Shown here in pieces: positions 24,443-32,764 of a DNA stretch of 64,000 bases; position 1 is the stretch's first letter; the number at the start of each line of letters is the position of its first letter. A model generated the notes under the pieces. That model did not search any database, had not been told where the DNA came from, and saw only the letters and a program-made list of their open reading frames with translations. Made by a program: the position numbers and the translations under genes. The stretch is from Nonomuraea polychroma (lineage in GTDB: Bacteria; Actinomycetota; Actinomycetes; Streptosporangiales; Streptosporangiaceae): the NCBI RefSeq assembly GCF_004011505.1, contig NZ_SAUN01000001.1, forward strand, positions 5,731,501-5,795,500, given 5' to 3'.

Positions 24443-25357
24443 TCAGCAGGAGAGCAGCACCCCCAGCACGGCTGCCCCGACCCCGCACAGCGGTGCCGCG
24501 AGCAGAGCGATCTCTGCCCGCCATCCGACGACGCGAGGCGGGCAGGCGCCACTTTCGAGCCGCTCGATGCGCCTGTCGAGTCGGCGTTGCGCCCCCGCAC
24601 CGATGGCGAGGCCCTCGTCAGCACAAGGTGCGAGGGCGAGTCGCTGGAGAGCCTGCGCCACGTTGGCGGCGCCGCATCGGTGCGCCGCCGCGTCGTCGGC
24701 GGCCATCTCCACCAACTCGGGCAGCGCCTTCGCGGCCAGCCTCACCACCGGGGGCCACGGTAGGGCCGCATGCACGGTGTCGACCGCGCCGAGCAGGAAG
24801 TGGTGGCGGTGCCGGAGATGGGCCCGCTCGTGCTCCAGGACGGCCTCGAGCTGTGCGGTATCGAGGTGGGACAGGGTGCCCGTGGTCATCACGATCGGCC
24901 GGTGCCGCCGCGCCAGGCAGTAAACGAGCGGGAGATCGTAGGCGATCAAGCAGACGTCCGCGGGATCCGCAGGATGCGTCTCGACCAGCCGTACCATCTC
25001 GTGATGCCGTTTGCGATCGGCGGCGGTGCGGCGGGCCCTGGCGAGCCCTCGGTGGGACAGCCGGGCGACGGCCGCGCCGACCAGCAGCGCGACGGCGAGC
25101 GTGACGTACTCTCCGCTGTGCGTGTGCCCGGGCACGCAGGACCTCAGATGCTCCACCCAGGTGTGCAGCGGTCCGGGCGGCAAGGCGAAGGTCAGTGTGA
25201 TCAGTGTGGCGAGCACGGCCAGGAAGGCCGCGAGCAGGCTCGCCCAGAGCGCCACGGCGACTGCGGGCCGGCGCCACGGCCAGGCGGCGCGGGACAGCAC
25301 GGGCCCGGCCTGCCAGCCGAGCAGGTAGGCGGCGACGAGCGCGGTGACGATCCCCAT
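24443..25357 (-). CDS. M56-family membrane metalloprotease (BlaR1-like, no sensor domain)
   Basis: 304 residues from ATG 25357. Three N-terminal membrane segments, a cytoplasmic protease domain with the zinc motif HERAH followed by LRHRHHFLL, then E in ELVEMAADDAAA as the third ligand, and a final hydrophobic helix. Related proteases cleave BlaI-type repressors. No BlaI gene adjoins it; the only one in the window is at 18196. No ribosome binding site is obvious. It lacks a penicillin-binding domain, so the signal it senses is unknown. Confidence 0.88.
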   Translation of the reverse strand: MGIVTALVAAYLLGWQAGPVLSRAAWPWRRPAVAVALWASLLAAFLAVLATLITLTFALPPGPLHTWVEHLRSCVPGHTHSGEYVTLAVALLVGAAVARLSHRGLARARRTAADRKRHHEMVRLVETHPADPADVCLIAYDLPLVYCLARRHRPIVMTTGTLSHLDTAQLEAVLEHERAHLRHRHHFLLGAVDTVHAALPWPPVVRLAAKALPELVEMAADDAAAHRCGAANVAQALQRLALAPCADEGLAIGAGAQRRLDRRIERLESGACPPRVVGWRAEIALLAAPLCGVGAAVLGVLLSC

Positions 25358-25617
25358 GGTGAGCCCATTAGATCGCAGATCACGCAGGCAACCACACCGA
25401 CCCTGACCAGTGCCGGCAGGTCGGACCCTTCCGGCACGGAGGTGTCCCCGACGAGCAGGTGACCGGCCCCAAGGCCGATGCACACGGCGAAGACGGCGAC
25501 GATGCCCGGCCGCCATCTATTACGCCCCATAGTAGCAGCGGCGTCCATGCGGGCCTGATCGCATCCACATGCCGCGTCCACGGGGATCCAGGCCCTGTAA
25601 TGCCACCCGCTTTCGCG

Positions 25618-25639
25618 ATATACCCCATACCCGTATAAT
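25618..25639. promoter_or_regulatory. Promoter with CsoR-type operator before the DUF4396 gene
   Basis: The repeat ATACCCCATACCCGTAT (25620-25636) overlaps a consensus -10 box TATAAT (25634-25639). A repressor bound here would block the polymerase. The sequence closely resembles the site before csoR, so copper control is likely. Confidence 0.6.
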
Positions 25640-25667
25640 CTCAGCTCCACGACTAAGGAGCATCATC

Positions 25668-26231
25668 ATGGACCATAGCGGTCACCATCACGCCGCCCCC
25701 GAACCGGCCGGCGCTGAGCACGCGCATGCTCACCATGCTCACCATGGGACCCAATCACCGGCCGGACACCACTCGTCCACCCCACCAGTCGCCAGCTGGG
25801 GCATGGCCGCGCAAGCGACCCTGCACTGCCTGACCGGTTGTGCCATCGGCGAAGTGCTGGGCATGGTCATCGGCACTTCGATCGGATTGTCCAACATCGC
25901 CACCGTCGTGCTGGCCGTGGCGTTGGCCTTCGTCTTCGGCTACGCGTTGACCATGCGGGGTGTGCTGCGTGCCGGTGTCGATTTCCGCACCGCGTTGAAG
26001 GTCGCGCTCGCCGCGGACACCATCTCCATCGCGGTGATGGAGATTCTGGACAACGCGGTGATGCTGACCGTGCCCGGCGCCATGGACGCGGGGCTGACCA
26101 GCTGGCTGTTCTGGGTGGCGCTGGCCGGGGCCTTGCTGGTGGCGTTCGTGCTGACGACGCCGGTGAACAAGTGGCTGATCGGCCGAGGCAAGGGCCATGC
26201 GGTGATCCACCAGTACCACCACGGCCACTGA
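25668..26231 (+). CDS. DUF4396 membrane protein with His-rich metal-binding N terminus
   Basis: 187 residues from ATG 25668; TAAGGAG ends 7 bases upstream. Residues 1-45 contain 12 histidines in HH and HHH clusters, and the C terminus ends QYHHGH. Between them lie four membrane helices of the DUF4396 family (LTGCAIGEVLGMVIGTSIGL; ISIAVMEILDNAVMLTVPGA). The family has no proven activity, but it is often next to copper resistance genes. The CsoR-type operator over its promoter and the His clusters suggest copper binding or transport at the membrane. Confidence 0.85.
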   Translation: MDHSGHHHAAPEPAGAEHAHAHHAHHGTQSPAGHHSSTPPVASWGMAAQATLHCLTGCAIGEVLGMVIGTSIGLSNIATVVLAVALAFVFGYALTMRGVLRAGVDFRTALKVALAADTISIAVMEILDNAVMLTVPGAMDAGLTSWLFWVALAGALLVAFVLTTPVNKWLIGRGKGHAVIHQYHHGH

Positions 26232-26315
26232 GAATGAGCGCCCACGATCGGTCAGCACCTGCCGTGCTGAACCGGTCGTGGTCCGTGGCGGAGCCCACCG
26301 CCACGAAGAGGACGT

Positions 26316-26849
26316 CTATCCGGCGGCCGCCATCCGGCCCTTGCTCTTCGTGCGCCGGTGCTCCTGCTGCTTGCGCCACCCGTACGGCGTCAGGCCCTGT
26401 GGTTTGACCACGGACAGGATGGTGATCAGGAGCAGCACGATGAGGCCGCCGATGGAGTGCGGCAGTGTCCCGGGCATGCCGCGGGGATCGGCGGTGGAGG
26501 CGGCGTACTCGGCCATGGCGGCCACCGTCTTCGTCTCTGCCAGCAAGACGACGGTGGCGACCACGGTGAGCAGGAGTTTCGCCAACACCCAGTAGTGCCG
26601 GAACAGGCCCCATGGCGTTCCCAGCGACTGTACGAGGCCGGTGACCAGCGCCGCCAGTGCCAGCGGGACGATGACGTACGAGACGATCAGGTTCATGGCG
26701 AGATGACCGCCTCGAACGGTTGCGACCTCCTGGCTGGTCACCGCCACGAGGTCGAGCGCCGTGTAGGCGGCGACGGCGCCGAGCCAGCCGACCGAGCACG
26801 TGACGTGCGTGATGAGCGCGGCCTTGCGCAGGCCGGATGGCATGGTCAC
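26316..26849 (-). CDS. Integral membrane protein (DUF2269-like)
   Basis: 177 residues from GTG 26849, which overlaps the preceding stop as GTGA; an ATG two codons later is also possible. Four membrane helices: KAALITHVTCSVGWLGAVAA, LIVSYVIVPLALAALVTGLV, YWVLAKLLLTVVATVVLLAE, IGGLIVLLLITILSVVKPQG. The basic tail (RKQQEHRRTKSKGR) is cytoplasmic. His in the first helix and the general pattern recall DUF2269/CopD-like proteins. The function is unknown; it is translated with the small protein encoded just before it. Confidence 0.7.
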   Translation of the reverse strand: MTMPSGLRKAALITHVTCSVGWLGAVAAYTALDLVAVTSQEVATVRGGHLAMNLIVSYVIVPLALAALVTGLVQSLGTPWGLFRHYWVLAKLLLTVVATVVLLAETKTVAAMAEYAASTADPRGMPGTLPHSIGGLIVLLLITILSVVKPQGLTPYGWRKQQEHRRTKSKGRMAAAG

Positions 26850-27061
26850 ACTCCGCCCCGCTGATCGGTGAGTCCGATGCCCGCCGGCATGTGCCGTCCA
26901 GGCCCGTGCTCACCGCCGAGGCCGGTGATCCGCATCACGGCGAACAGCAGGAGCAAGATGCCGACAATGAGCACCGCCGCCTTCACCCAGCGGGGCATGC
27001 GTGGGGGCGACCCGCGGTCGGGGGTCACGCCGGAGTCGTGGCTGGAGGGTGAGCCGGCCAT
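26846..27061 (-). CDS. Small single-pass membrane protein
   Basis: 71 residues from ATG 27061, with GAAAGGA upstream. One membrane helix (AAVLIVGILLLLFAVMRITG) and a C-terminal tail containing HGPGRHMPAG. Its stop overlaps the start of the next gene by 4 bases, so the two form an operon divergent from the kinase gene. I do not recognise the family. Confidence 0.75.
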   Translation of the reverse strand: MAGSPSSHDSGVTPDRGSPPRMPRWVKAAVLIVGILLLLFAVMRITGLGGEHGPGRHMPAGIGLTDQRGGV

Positions 27062-27270
27062 GTCGGTCGTCCTTTCGAGCTGATTCGCTGTCGGTCCGAA
27101 CGCCTGCCTGCCGTGCGGGTGGCATCAGCGGCTGGTCCTTGGACACTCCGGCCAGTGCACACGAGCCGGGCGGGGTGGCGCTTCACCCCCAGAGGAGAAC
27201 TTCCGTGTCCCCCTGGCGTGGACACGGTTCCTCCGGCAGGGGGATTCCCCACGCCGCGCGCGGAGGTAGC

Positions 27271-28518
27271 GTGTGGCTCGTGTCCTCGAAGACCAGCGCG
27301 TATCGGCTCTTCGCGGCCCGGCCCCTGTGGGGGACGCTGTTCGACATCGCGCTCACGATCGCCGTGCTCAGCGGCTCACTGGTGCTGCTGGCCCACGGGC
27401 TCGGGCTGCTCCCCCACCGCGGTCTGGACCCGGCCTTCGCTGGATCGGGCGACATCGATGGGCTCGCGCTGGTGCTCGTGGGCTGCTCGGCGCTGCCGCT
27501 CCTGGTCTGGCGGCGCTTTCCGCTCGGGGTGTTCGCGGTGACCGCGGCGGCCGGCGCGTTGTTCGCGGGCCTGGACTATCACTCCACGCTGGTGCTCGGC
27601 CCCGCCGCCGCGCTTTACCTGCTCACCGCCGGGCGCGACCGGCTCAATCCCTGGACCTGGCACACCACAGCCGTCGTCGGCGGCCTGGGCGCCGCCCATG
27701 TGGGTGCGACCATAGCTGCGGCCGATGGCACGCCAGGCGTCGCCGCGCTGTGCCTCACTCCCCTCACCTGGGTGGTGGCCTGGTTCGCCGGCGAGCGGAC
27801 GCGGCTGCGTCGCGAGCAGATCGCCGAGCTGCGGGCCCGCGCCGTGCGCGCCGAGCGCGAGGCCGAGCGAGAGCGGCTGCTCGCCGCCACCGAGGAACGC
27901 GCCCGCATCGCCCGCGACCTGCACGACTCAGCCGGCCATGCCATCAGCGTGATCGCCGTCCGCGCCGGCGCGGCCCGCCTGCGACACCACCGAGATCCTG
28001 ACCGCTCGTTCCAGGCGCTGGAGGCCATCGAGGAATTGGCACGGCAGACCGTCGAGGAGATCGACCAGATCGTCGGCACCCTGCGCACGGAAGGCCCGGG
28101 CGACAACACGGAAGGCCCGGGCGACAAGACGCCGCCTGGACTCGCGTCGCTGGACGGCCTGATCGCGCGCCACTCGGCGGCGGGGCTGCGGGTCACGCTG
28201 GACGCCTCGGGCCCGGCCCCGGCCCTCGGCGGCCCGGCCGACCAGGCCGTCTACCGGATCCTGCAGGAGGCGCTCACGAACGCGGCCCGCCACGGCGCCG
28301 GCAGCGCCCACGTCGAGCTGACCTTCGACGCGACGGACGTCGGCCTCACCGTCACCAACCCCGTGCGCGCCAACGGCGCCCGCCGCCACAGCGGCGGGCA
28401 CGGGCTCATCGGCATGCGTGAACGCGCGACCCTGCTCGGCGGTAGTCTCGACGTCGAGCCCGCCTGCGACGCCTTCCGCGTACACGCCCGGATCCCTTAC
28501 GGAGGCCACCGCCCATGA
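27271..28518 (+). CDS. Two-component sensor histidine kinase (HisKA_3 type)
   Basis: 415 residues from GTG 27271, 4 bases after GGAGG; a second GTG at 27280 is possible. Five or six membrane helices in residues 15-160 with no large outer domain. A coiled linker follows, then the dimerisation box ERARIARDLHDSAGHAISVI with the phospho-His, and the ATPase domain (ILQEALTNAARHG; GGHGLIGMRERATLLGG). A 21-base unit is duplicated in frame at 28087-28128, giving TEGPGDN then TEGPGDK. The cognate regulator gene overlaps its stop. Confidence 0.93.
   Translation: MWLVSSKTSAYRLFAARPLWGTLFDIALTIAVLSGSLVLLAHGLGLLPHRGLDPAFAGSGDIDGLALVLVGCSALPLLVWRRFPLGVFAVTAAAGALFAGLDYHSTLVLGPAAALYLLTAGRDRLNPWTWHTTAVVGGLGAAHVGATIAAADGTPGVAALCLTPLTWVVAWFAGERTRLRREQIAELRARAVRAEREAERERLLAATEERARIARDLHDSAGHAISVIAVRAGAARLRHHRDPDRSFQALEAIEELARQTVEEIDQIVGTLRTEGPGDNTEGPGDKTPPGLASLDGLIARHSAAGLRVTLDASGPAPALGGPADQAVYRILQEALTNAARHGAGSAHVELTFDATDVGLTVTNPVRANGARRHSGGHGLIGMRERATLLGGSLDVEPACDAFRVHARIPYGGHRP
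28087..28128 (+). repeat. 21-base tandem duplication inside the kinase gene
   Basis: Two 21-base copies, identical except for the last base, encode a seven-residue repeat in the loop between the dimerisation helices and the ATPase domain. It keeps the frame, so it is a length polymorphism candidate rather than damage. Confidence 0.8.
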
Positions 28519-29174
28519 CGCGGGTCCTGATCAGCGACGATGACGACCTGATGCGCGCCGGGCTCGCCGAGCTGCTCTCCAACGACCCCACCATCGACAT
28601 CGTCGGGGAGGCCGCGACCGGGCGGGAGGCGGTCGAGCGGGCGTGCCGGCTGGCGCCCGACGTCGTGCTCATGGACGTCCGCATGCCCGACCTCGACGGC
28701 ATCATGGCGACCCGCGAGTTGTCGCTGGCCGCCCCGGGAGTGCGGGTGCTCATCCTGACCACGTTCGAGCAGGACGACTACATCTTCGGCGCACTGCGCG
28801 CAGGCGCGTCCGGATTCCTGCTCAAACGCACCCGGCCGGAGGAGCTCATCGCCGCCGTGCACACTGTCGCCGCCGGCGACTCGCTGCTGTCGCCGTCGGT
28901 CACCCGGCGCGTGATCGACCGCATGGCCCGCCAGCCCATCCCCGACCTCGCCGACCAGTCCATGCTGGCCGGACTGACGCCGCGCGAGCGGGAGGTCCTC
29001 ACGCTCATCGCCCGAGGCCTGTCCAACCGCGAGATCGCCACCGCGCTCGTGGTCGAGGAATCGACGATCCGGACGCACGTCAAGCGGCTGCTCATGAAGC
29101 TCGGCCTGCGCGACCGCGTCCAGGCCGTGATCTTCGCGTACGAGAGCGGCCTCAACCAGTCATCCAGCTACTAA
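28515..29174 (+). CDS. Response regulator, NarL/LuxR family
   Basis: 219 residues; ATG 28515 overlaps the kinase stop as ATGA. The receiver domain (1-120) has the acidic pocket SDDDD, phospho-Asp in VVLMDVRMPD, Thr in LILTTF, and Lys in FLLKRT. The LuxR helix-turn-helix (LTPREREVLTLIARGLSNRE, then IRTHVKRLLMKLGLRDR) is at 150-210. It is the partner of the kinase before it. Targets may include the divergent small membrane operon, by position only. Confidence 0.95.
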   Translation: MTRVLISDDDDLMRAGLAELLSNDPTIDIVGEAATGREAVERACRLAPDVVLMDVRMPDLDGIMATRELSLAAPGVRVLILTTFEQDDYIFGALRAGASGFLLKRTRPEELIAAVHTVAAGDSLLSPSVTRRVIDRMARQPIPDLADQSMLAGLTPREREVLTLIARGLSNREIATALVVEESTIRTHVKRLLMKLGLRDRVQAVIFAYESGLNQSSSY

Positions 29175-29365
29175 GCAGAATAGCAGGAAGAGGCTCACGC
29201 CGGGCAGGAGCACAGGGGAAGCCGGCGGCCCGAGTGACACAGAGACGTGAGTCGGCGCAGTTCAGCGCCAGCGTGCCTACGAGGAGTTCCTCGCGGCGTC
29301 CACGGGCGGCCTGGACCGGCTCGGCAAAGTGATCAGACTGCGGGCCCGGGCAGCCGGCCTTCGCT

Positions 29366-30001
29366 CTAGAGCCGCTTGAGTATCGCCTGCATCTGCTCGA
29401 CCTCGGCCTGCTGCGCCGACTCGATCGTCTTCGCCAGCTCCTTAGCCTCTGGGTTGGAACCCTGCGACTGCTCGGTGCGGGCCATCTCGATCGCGCCCTC
29501 GTGGTGCTCGATCATCAGCTCGGCGAATTGCCGGTCGAACGCCTTCCCCTTGGCATCCTCCAGCTTCTTCATGTCCTCCTCGGACATCATCCCCGGCATG
29601 CCGTGGCCCATCCCGTGGTCCGTGCCCTCGGACGGCGACGGCTTGCCCCAGGCGGTGAGCCAGCCCTGCATGGTCTGGATCTCCGGATCCTGGGCGGCCT
29701 TGATCTTCGCCGCCAGCTCCTTGATCTCTGTGTCCGCCGCCCGCGTCTCGGCCAGCTCGGCCATCTCGACCGCCTGCTCGTGGTGCGGGATCATCATCTG
29801 CGCGAACATCACGTCCGCGTCGTTGAATGCGGCCGCCGGTTGAGCGCTCGCCGTGGTGGCGGCCGGTGCGCTGCTGGACATGGTGGACATGTCATGCCCG
29901 CCCGTGGAAGCGCTGTCGGTGCCCCCGCACGCGGTCAGCAGGGCCAGTGCAGCACTCGAGGTGACGACAGCGACGGAGAATTTCCTGATATTCGTGAACA
30001 T
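29366..30001 (-). CDS. DUF305 lipoprotein
   Basis: 211 residues from ATG 30001. The signal sequence ends in lipobox ALLTAC. It is a ferritin-like four-helix protein of the DUF305 family, with the paired motifs MMIPHHEQAVEMAELAE and LMIEHHEGAIEMA plus a Met/His-rich middle (HGMGHGMPGMM). Family members bind copper or other metals and are found in copper resistance loci. It is followed, in the opposite order of transcription, by the DUF6153 gene upstream, with which it usually co-occurs. Confidence 0.92.
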   Translation of the reverse strand: MFTNIRKFSVAVVTSSAALALLTACGGTDSASTGGHDMSTMSSSAPAATTASAQPAAAFNDADVMFAQMMIPHHEQAVEMAELAETRAADTEIKELAAKIKAAQDPEIQTMQGWLTAWGKPSPSEGTDHGMGHGMPGMMSEEDMKKLEDAKGKAFDRQFAELMIEHHEGAIEMARTEQSQGSNPEAKELAKTIESAQQAEVEQMQAILKRL

Positions 30002-30075
30002 GGTTGTCTCTCTGGTGTTTGACGTACATGACCTGACATCGCGGACGACCCGAAGTCGACCGGAGATGGATCGGC

Positions 30076-30534
30076 CTATGTACGCATCACCGAGAGCCCA
30101 GCCAGGGTGGGCGCCCATCGGCGTGGCGGCGACCTGGCCACTCCCCCTGCCGACGGCATCGGAACGGCCGTTCCCCCTGGCCACGCCTGTGCTCTCGCCC
30201 AGGCCGCGATCACCAGGGCAAGGATCAAGGGCAGCACGGCCAAGCACACATCGGTCGGATCCAGCCAGAGCGAGGCCCCGGAGCCGAGCAAGGGCCCGCT
30301 GAACGCATCAACGGACGAGGCCCGCCCGATGAGCTCGGTGCGGCGCTCAGGCATGGTGTCGCCGTGCGCCGTCTCTTCAGACGGCCCCGTGTGCGCAAGA
30401 GCGTACGGACGAGGCGGGGCGGCCTCGCCGTGGTGAGAGGCGAGATGCCCGAGCGTGTGCATGGCCCAGACTCCGAGGGCGAGCACCACCGGCAGAAGGT
30501 GGCGAAGGAGCAGCCGTCGAGCCGGTCTGCTCAT
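30076..30534 (-). CDS. DUF6153-like membrane protein
   Basis: 152 residues from ATG 30534, with GGAGGG 3 bases upstream. N-terminal helix with VWAMHTLGHLASHHG, and a second helix after DPTDVCLAVLPLILALVIAA. This two-helix pattern with a His-rich loop is that of DUF6153 proteins, commonly found beside DUF305 genes. Its stop is 74 bases from the DUF305 start, so the two probably form one transcript. Function unknown; metal handling is inferred from neighbours. Confidence 0.75.
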   Translation of the reverse strand: MSRPARRLLLRHLLPVVLALGVWAMHTLGHLASHHGEAAPPRPYALAHTGPSEETAHGDTMPERRTELIGRASSVDAFSGPLLGSGASLWLDPTDVCLAVLPLILALVIAAWARAQAWPGGTAVPMPSAGGVARSPPRRWAPTLAGLSVMRT

Positions 30535-30753
30535 GCACCCTCCTCCCGGTGTGTTCCTCCACGCTCAAGACCCGAATCTGAGGTCACGCGCCTGCTCACT
30601 GCGATGTCTGAGCGACTATGGCAGATAGTACTGCGCTTTGTACGCATCCTGGCGCCGTTCATATGAGCCCCGTCCACCCCACCGCCGCGTCCACACGGCA
30701 GTAGGCCGGCCCGGGTCCGCCACCCGACGATGGCGGACCCGGCCATCCGCGGC

Positions 30754-30987
30754 TCAGGGGCCCTCCACGGCACAGCCTGCGGCCTCGATGGCCGCCCGGA
30801 CCTCGCCTTCGCCGACGGGACCATCGGTGAGGATGCTCACCCGTGAATCCGCAGGATCGACGTCCACGCCGACGACGCCCGGCACCTGGATGAGCTCCAG
30901 CTTGATGGCGGCCAGACAGTGTTCGCACGTCGCCGGCGACAGGCCCGTGACACGATAGGCGATCAGACTGTACGCAACGGTGATCAA
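30754..30987 (-). CDS. Heavy-metal-associated (HMA) domain protein
   Basis: 77 residues. The start is TTG 30987, supported by AAGGAGG 7 bases upstream; no ATG or GTG lies nearby in frame. A single HMA domain with the metal loop SPATCEHC and the folds GVVGVDVDPADSRVSIL and AAIEAAGCAVEG. It resembles CopZ but has a Thr-Cys-Glu-His-Cys loop. It may move copper or another soft metal. No ATPase is adjacent. Confidence 0.85.
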   Translation of the reverse strand: MITVAYSLIAYRVTGLSPATCEHCLAAIKLELIQVPGVVGVDVDPADSRVSILTDGPVGEGEVRAAIEAAGCAVEGP

Positions 30988-31175
30988 CCGGATCCCTCCT
31001 TCTCGTTCGCAGCGATGGCGTTTCGCCTCACTGGAAGGGATCGTGCTGCACCGCAGGCGGGCTAGAGAAGCCCAAAAGGATTCCGAAGTACGACATGGCG
31101 GAAACCGGAACCCTTTGCCGATAAAGCGCTCTATATGCCAGTGTTCAGCGTTGGGTCAGCTTGAAGGGAGTTCCC

Positions 31176-32159
31176 GTGGGCGAGAGGCCGCCTTCCGTGC
31201 ACGACAGCGTCACTCGTTCCCTGTACGCCCGCATGCACGAACAAGGCGAAGCACTGCCCGAAGCCGCGGAGCAGCTGAGCTTGGCGGCGGCGGACATCGA
31301 CCAGGCTCGCGACCAGCTCACCCGGCTCAACCTGCTGAACGCGGAATCGCAGACCGCCGCAGACGTGACCGCCGCACTCAACCGAAGCCTGCAAAACAGC
31401 CATCGGCTCCTCGACAGCCTCGTCGAACAGCACGTCAGGACGGCCACGCTGGCCAGGCACTACCTCGATGTGTCCAAACAGGCGGACAGCCACGCGTACG
31501 TGGAGTTCTTCTCCTGGCATGACCGTCGGGAGCACCTGTCCGAGCGCATCGACGAGCTTGCCGAACTGGCCGAGCACGAGGTCCTCGGCATGCACCCGGC
31601 CACCCCGTGGACGCGCGAGTCCTTGGAGGCGGGTCTCGCCCGCAACGAAACGGTTCTGCACAACGGCGTGCGCGTACGAGGCCTGCACGCGCAGATCGCC
31701 ATGGCGAATCCCCTGGTACGCGAATACATGATCCGATGGAGAGAGCGCGGCATGGAGATACGGGTCACCCCGCTGATCCCCACGCGGATGCTCATCTACG
31801 ACCGCCGGACCGCCGTCGTCCAGGCCGACCCCGAGAACTTGGAGGCAGGCGCCGTCCTGATCCGCGGCGGCACCGTGGTGAGATCCCTCGCGGCCGTCTA
31901 TGACTATTGCTGGACGACCGCCTCAGAGCCCGAGGACGTACCCCGGTCGGCCGACGGTGTGACCCTCACCGAGCAGCAACGGGCCGTTCTCCGTATGCTG
32001 GCCGCCGGCGCGAAGGACTCCGCCATCGCCCGCAGCATGGGCGTCTCCACGCGTACCGTCACCCGTCTGGTGGGCGAGCTGACGGAAATGCTGGGAGCGA
32101 GCAGCCGCTTCCAAGCGGGCGTGCGGGCAGCACGGCTCGGCTGGCTTGACGCTGACTGA
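31176..32159 (+). CDS. LuxR-type regulator with TrmB/PLD-like N-terminal region
   Basis: 327 residues from GTG 31176, 5 bases after GAAGGGAG. Residues 20-110 are helical (QLSLAAADIDQARDQLTRLN). The middle, residues 150-250, resembles the sensor part of TrmB-type regulators (NGVRVRGLHAQ, MLIYDRRTAVVQADP, YDYCWTTA). The C-terminal LuxR helix-turn-helix is LTEQQRAVLRMLAAGAKDSA, then IARSMGVSTRTVTRLVGELT. The actinobacterial group it belongs to often controls secondary metabolism or sugar genes; the ligand is unknown. Confidence 0.8.
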   Translation: MGERPPSVHDSVTRSLYARMHEQGEALPEAAEQLSLAAADIDQARDQLTRLNLLNAESQTAADVTAALNRSLQNSHRLLDSLVEQHVRTATLARHYLDVSKQADSHAYVEFFSWHDRREHLSERIDELAELAEHEVLGMHPATPWTRESLEAGLARNETVLHNGVRVRGLHAQIAMANPLVREYMIRWRERGMEIRVTPLIPTRMLIYDRRTAVVQADPENLEAGAVLIRGGTVVRSLAAVYDYCWTTASEPEDVPRSADGVTLTEQQRAVLRMLAAGAKDSAIARSMGVSTRTVTRLVGELTEMLGASSRFQAGVRAARLGWLDAD

Positions 32160-32178
32160 ACAGCAGAGGAACGCCAGA

Positions 32179-32700
32179 TCATGCTTCTGCCGGCTCCAAG
32201 CCCGCCAGGAGGTTGAAGGCACCGGTCATGAGATTGAGGGTGACCACGCCGACGAGCTCGGCCACGACGCGGTCGCTCCAGCCATGCGCCCGCAGCTCCG
32301 CGACGTCCTCGTCGGTGATCGACGACGGCTCGGCCAGCACGCGCACGGCCATGGCGATGAGTGCCGCCTCCCTGGCGTCGGTGGAGGTGCCCTGCCTGGC
32401 CAGGGCGATGTCGGTCTCGCTGAGCCCTGCCGCGCGCCCGGCTTCGGCGTGCGCCTGGAGGCAGAGGCCGCATCCGATCCATTCCTGTACGGCGAGCGAG
32501 ATCTTCTCGCTGAGCGCCCGCGGCAGCTTGACGCGCTTCATGGCACGCGAGAAGTCCAGGTAACCCTGCAACAGCGCGGGCGAGTGAGCCATGGTGGCGA
32601 CCATCTCGCCCACGCCGCCCCTCCTGCTGATGATGTCGTTCAGCAACTCTGCCGACTTTTCTGGCGCGTCGGCGGGATCGAACGGGGTCAGACGTCGCAT
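32179..32700 (-). CDS. Carboxymuconolactone decarboxylase/AhpD-like protein
   Basis: 173 residues from ATG 32700, with GAGGAGG upstream. Core motif EWIGCGLCLQAHAEAGRAAG contains the CxxC pair and the His of AhpD-type peroxidase partners; helices continue ETDIALARQG and REAALIAMAVRVL. Such proteins reduce peroxides with a thiol donor. It is divergent from the GNAT gene, and a CsoR/CstR-type repeat lies between them. Control by thiol or metal stress is therefore likely. Confidence 0.85.
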   Translation of the reverse strand: MRRLTPFDPADAPEKSAELLNDIISRRGGVGEMVATMAHSPALLQGYLDFSRAMKRVKLPRALSEKISLAVQEWIGCGLCLQAHAEAGRAAGLSETDIALARQGTSTDAREAALIAMAVRVLAEPSSITDEDVAELRAHGWSDRVVAELVGVVTLNLMTGAFNLLAGLEPAEA

Positions 32701-32730
32701 GTGTCCTCCTCAAGGTCTTTGGGACTCTAC

Positions 32731-32747
32731 AATACCCCCCTAAGGTA
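32731..32747. promoter_or_regulatory. CsoR/CstR-type operator between AhpD-like and GNAT genes
   Basis: ATACC, seven-base spacer, GGTAT, with the C-rich core. It lies 31 bases before the AhpD-like start and 18 before the GNAT start, so one bound repressor could control both. It resembles the sites at 12663 and 12958 more than those at the copper genes. Confidence 0.5.
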
Positions 32748-32764
32748 TATGAGGAGGGAAGACG

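Noticed and set aside
24443..25650. Extending the M56 protease upstream to 25516, or a separate small protein at 25380-25564
   Set aside because: The added residues are Arg/Gly-rich with no similarity to the family, and the small frame runs into the protease gene without a stop. The membrane helix pattern starts at ATG 25357.
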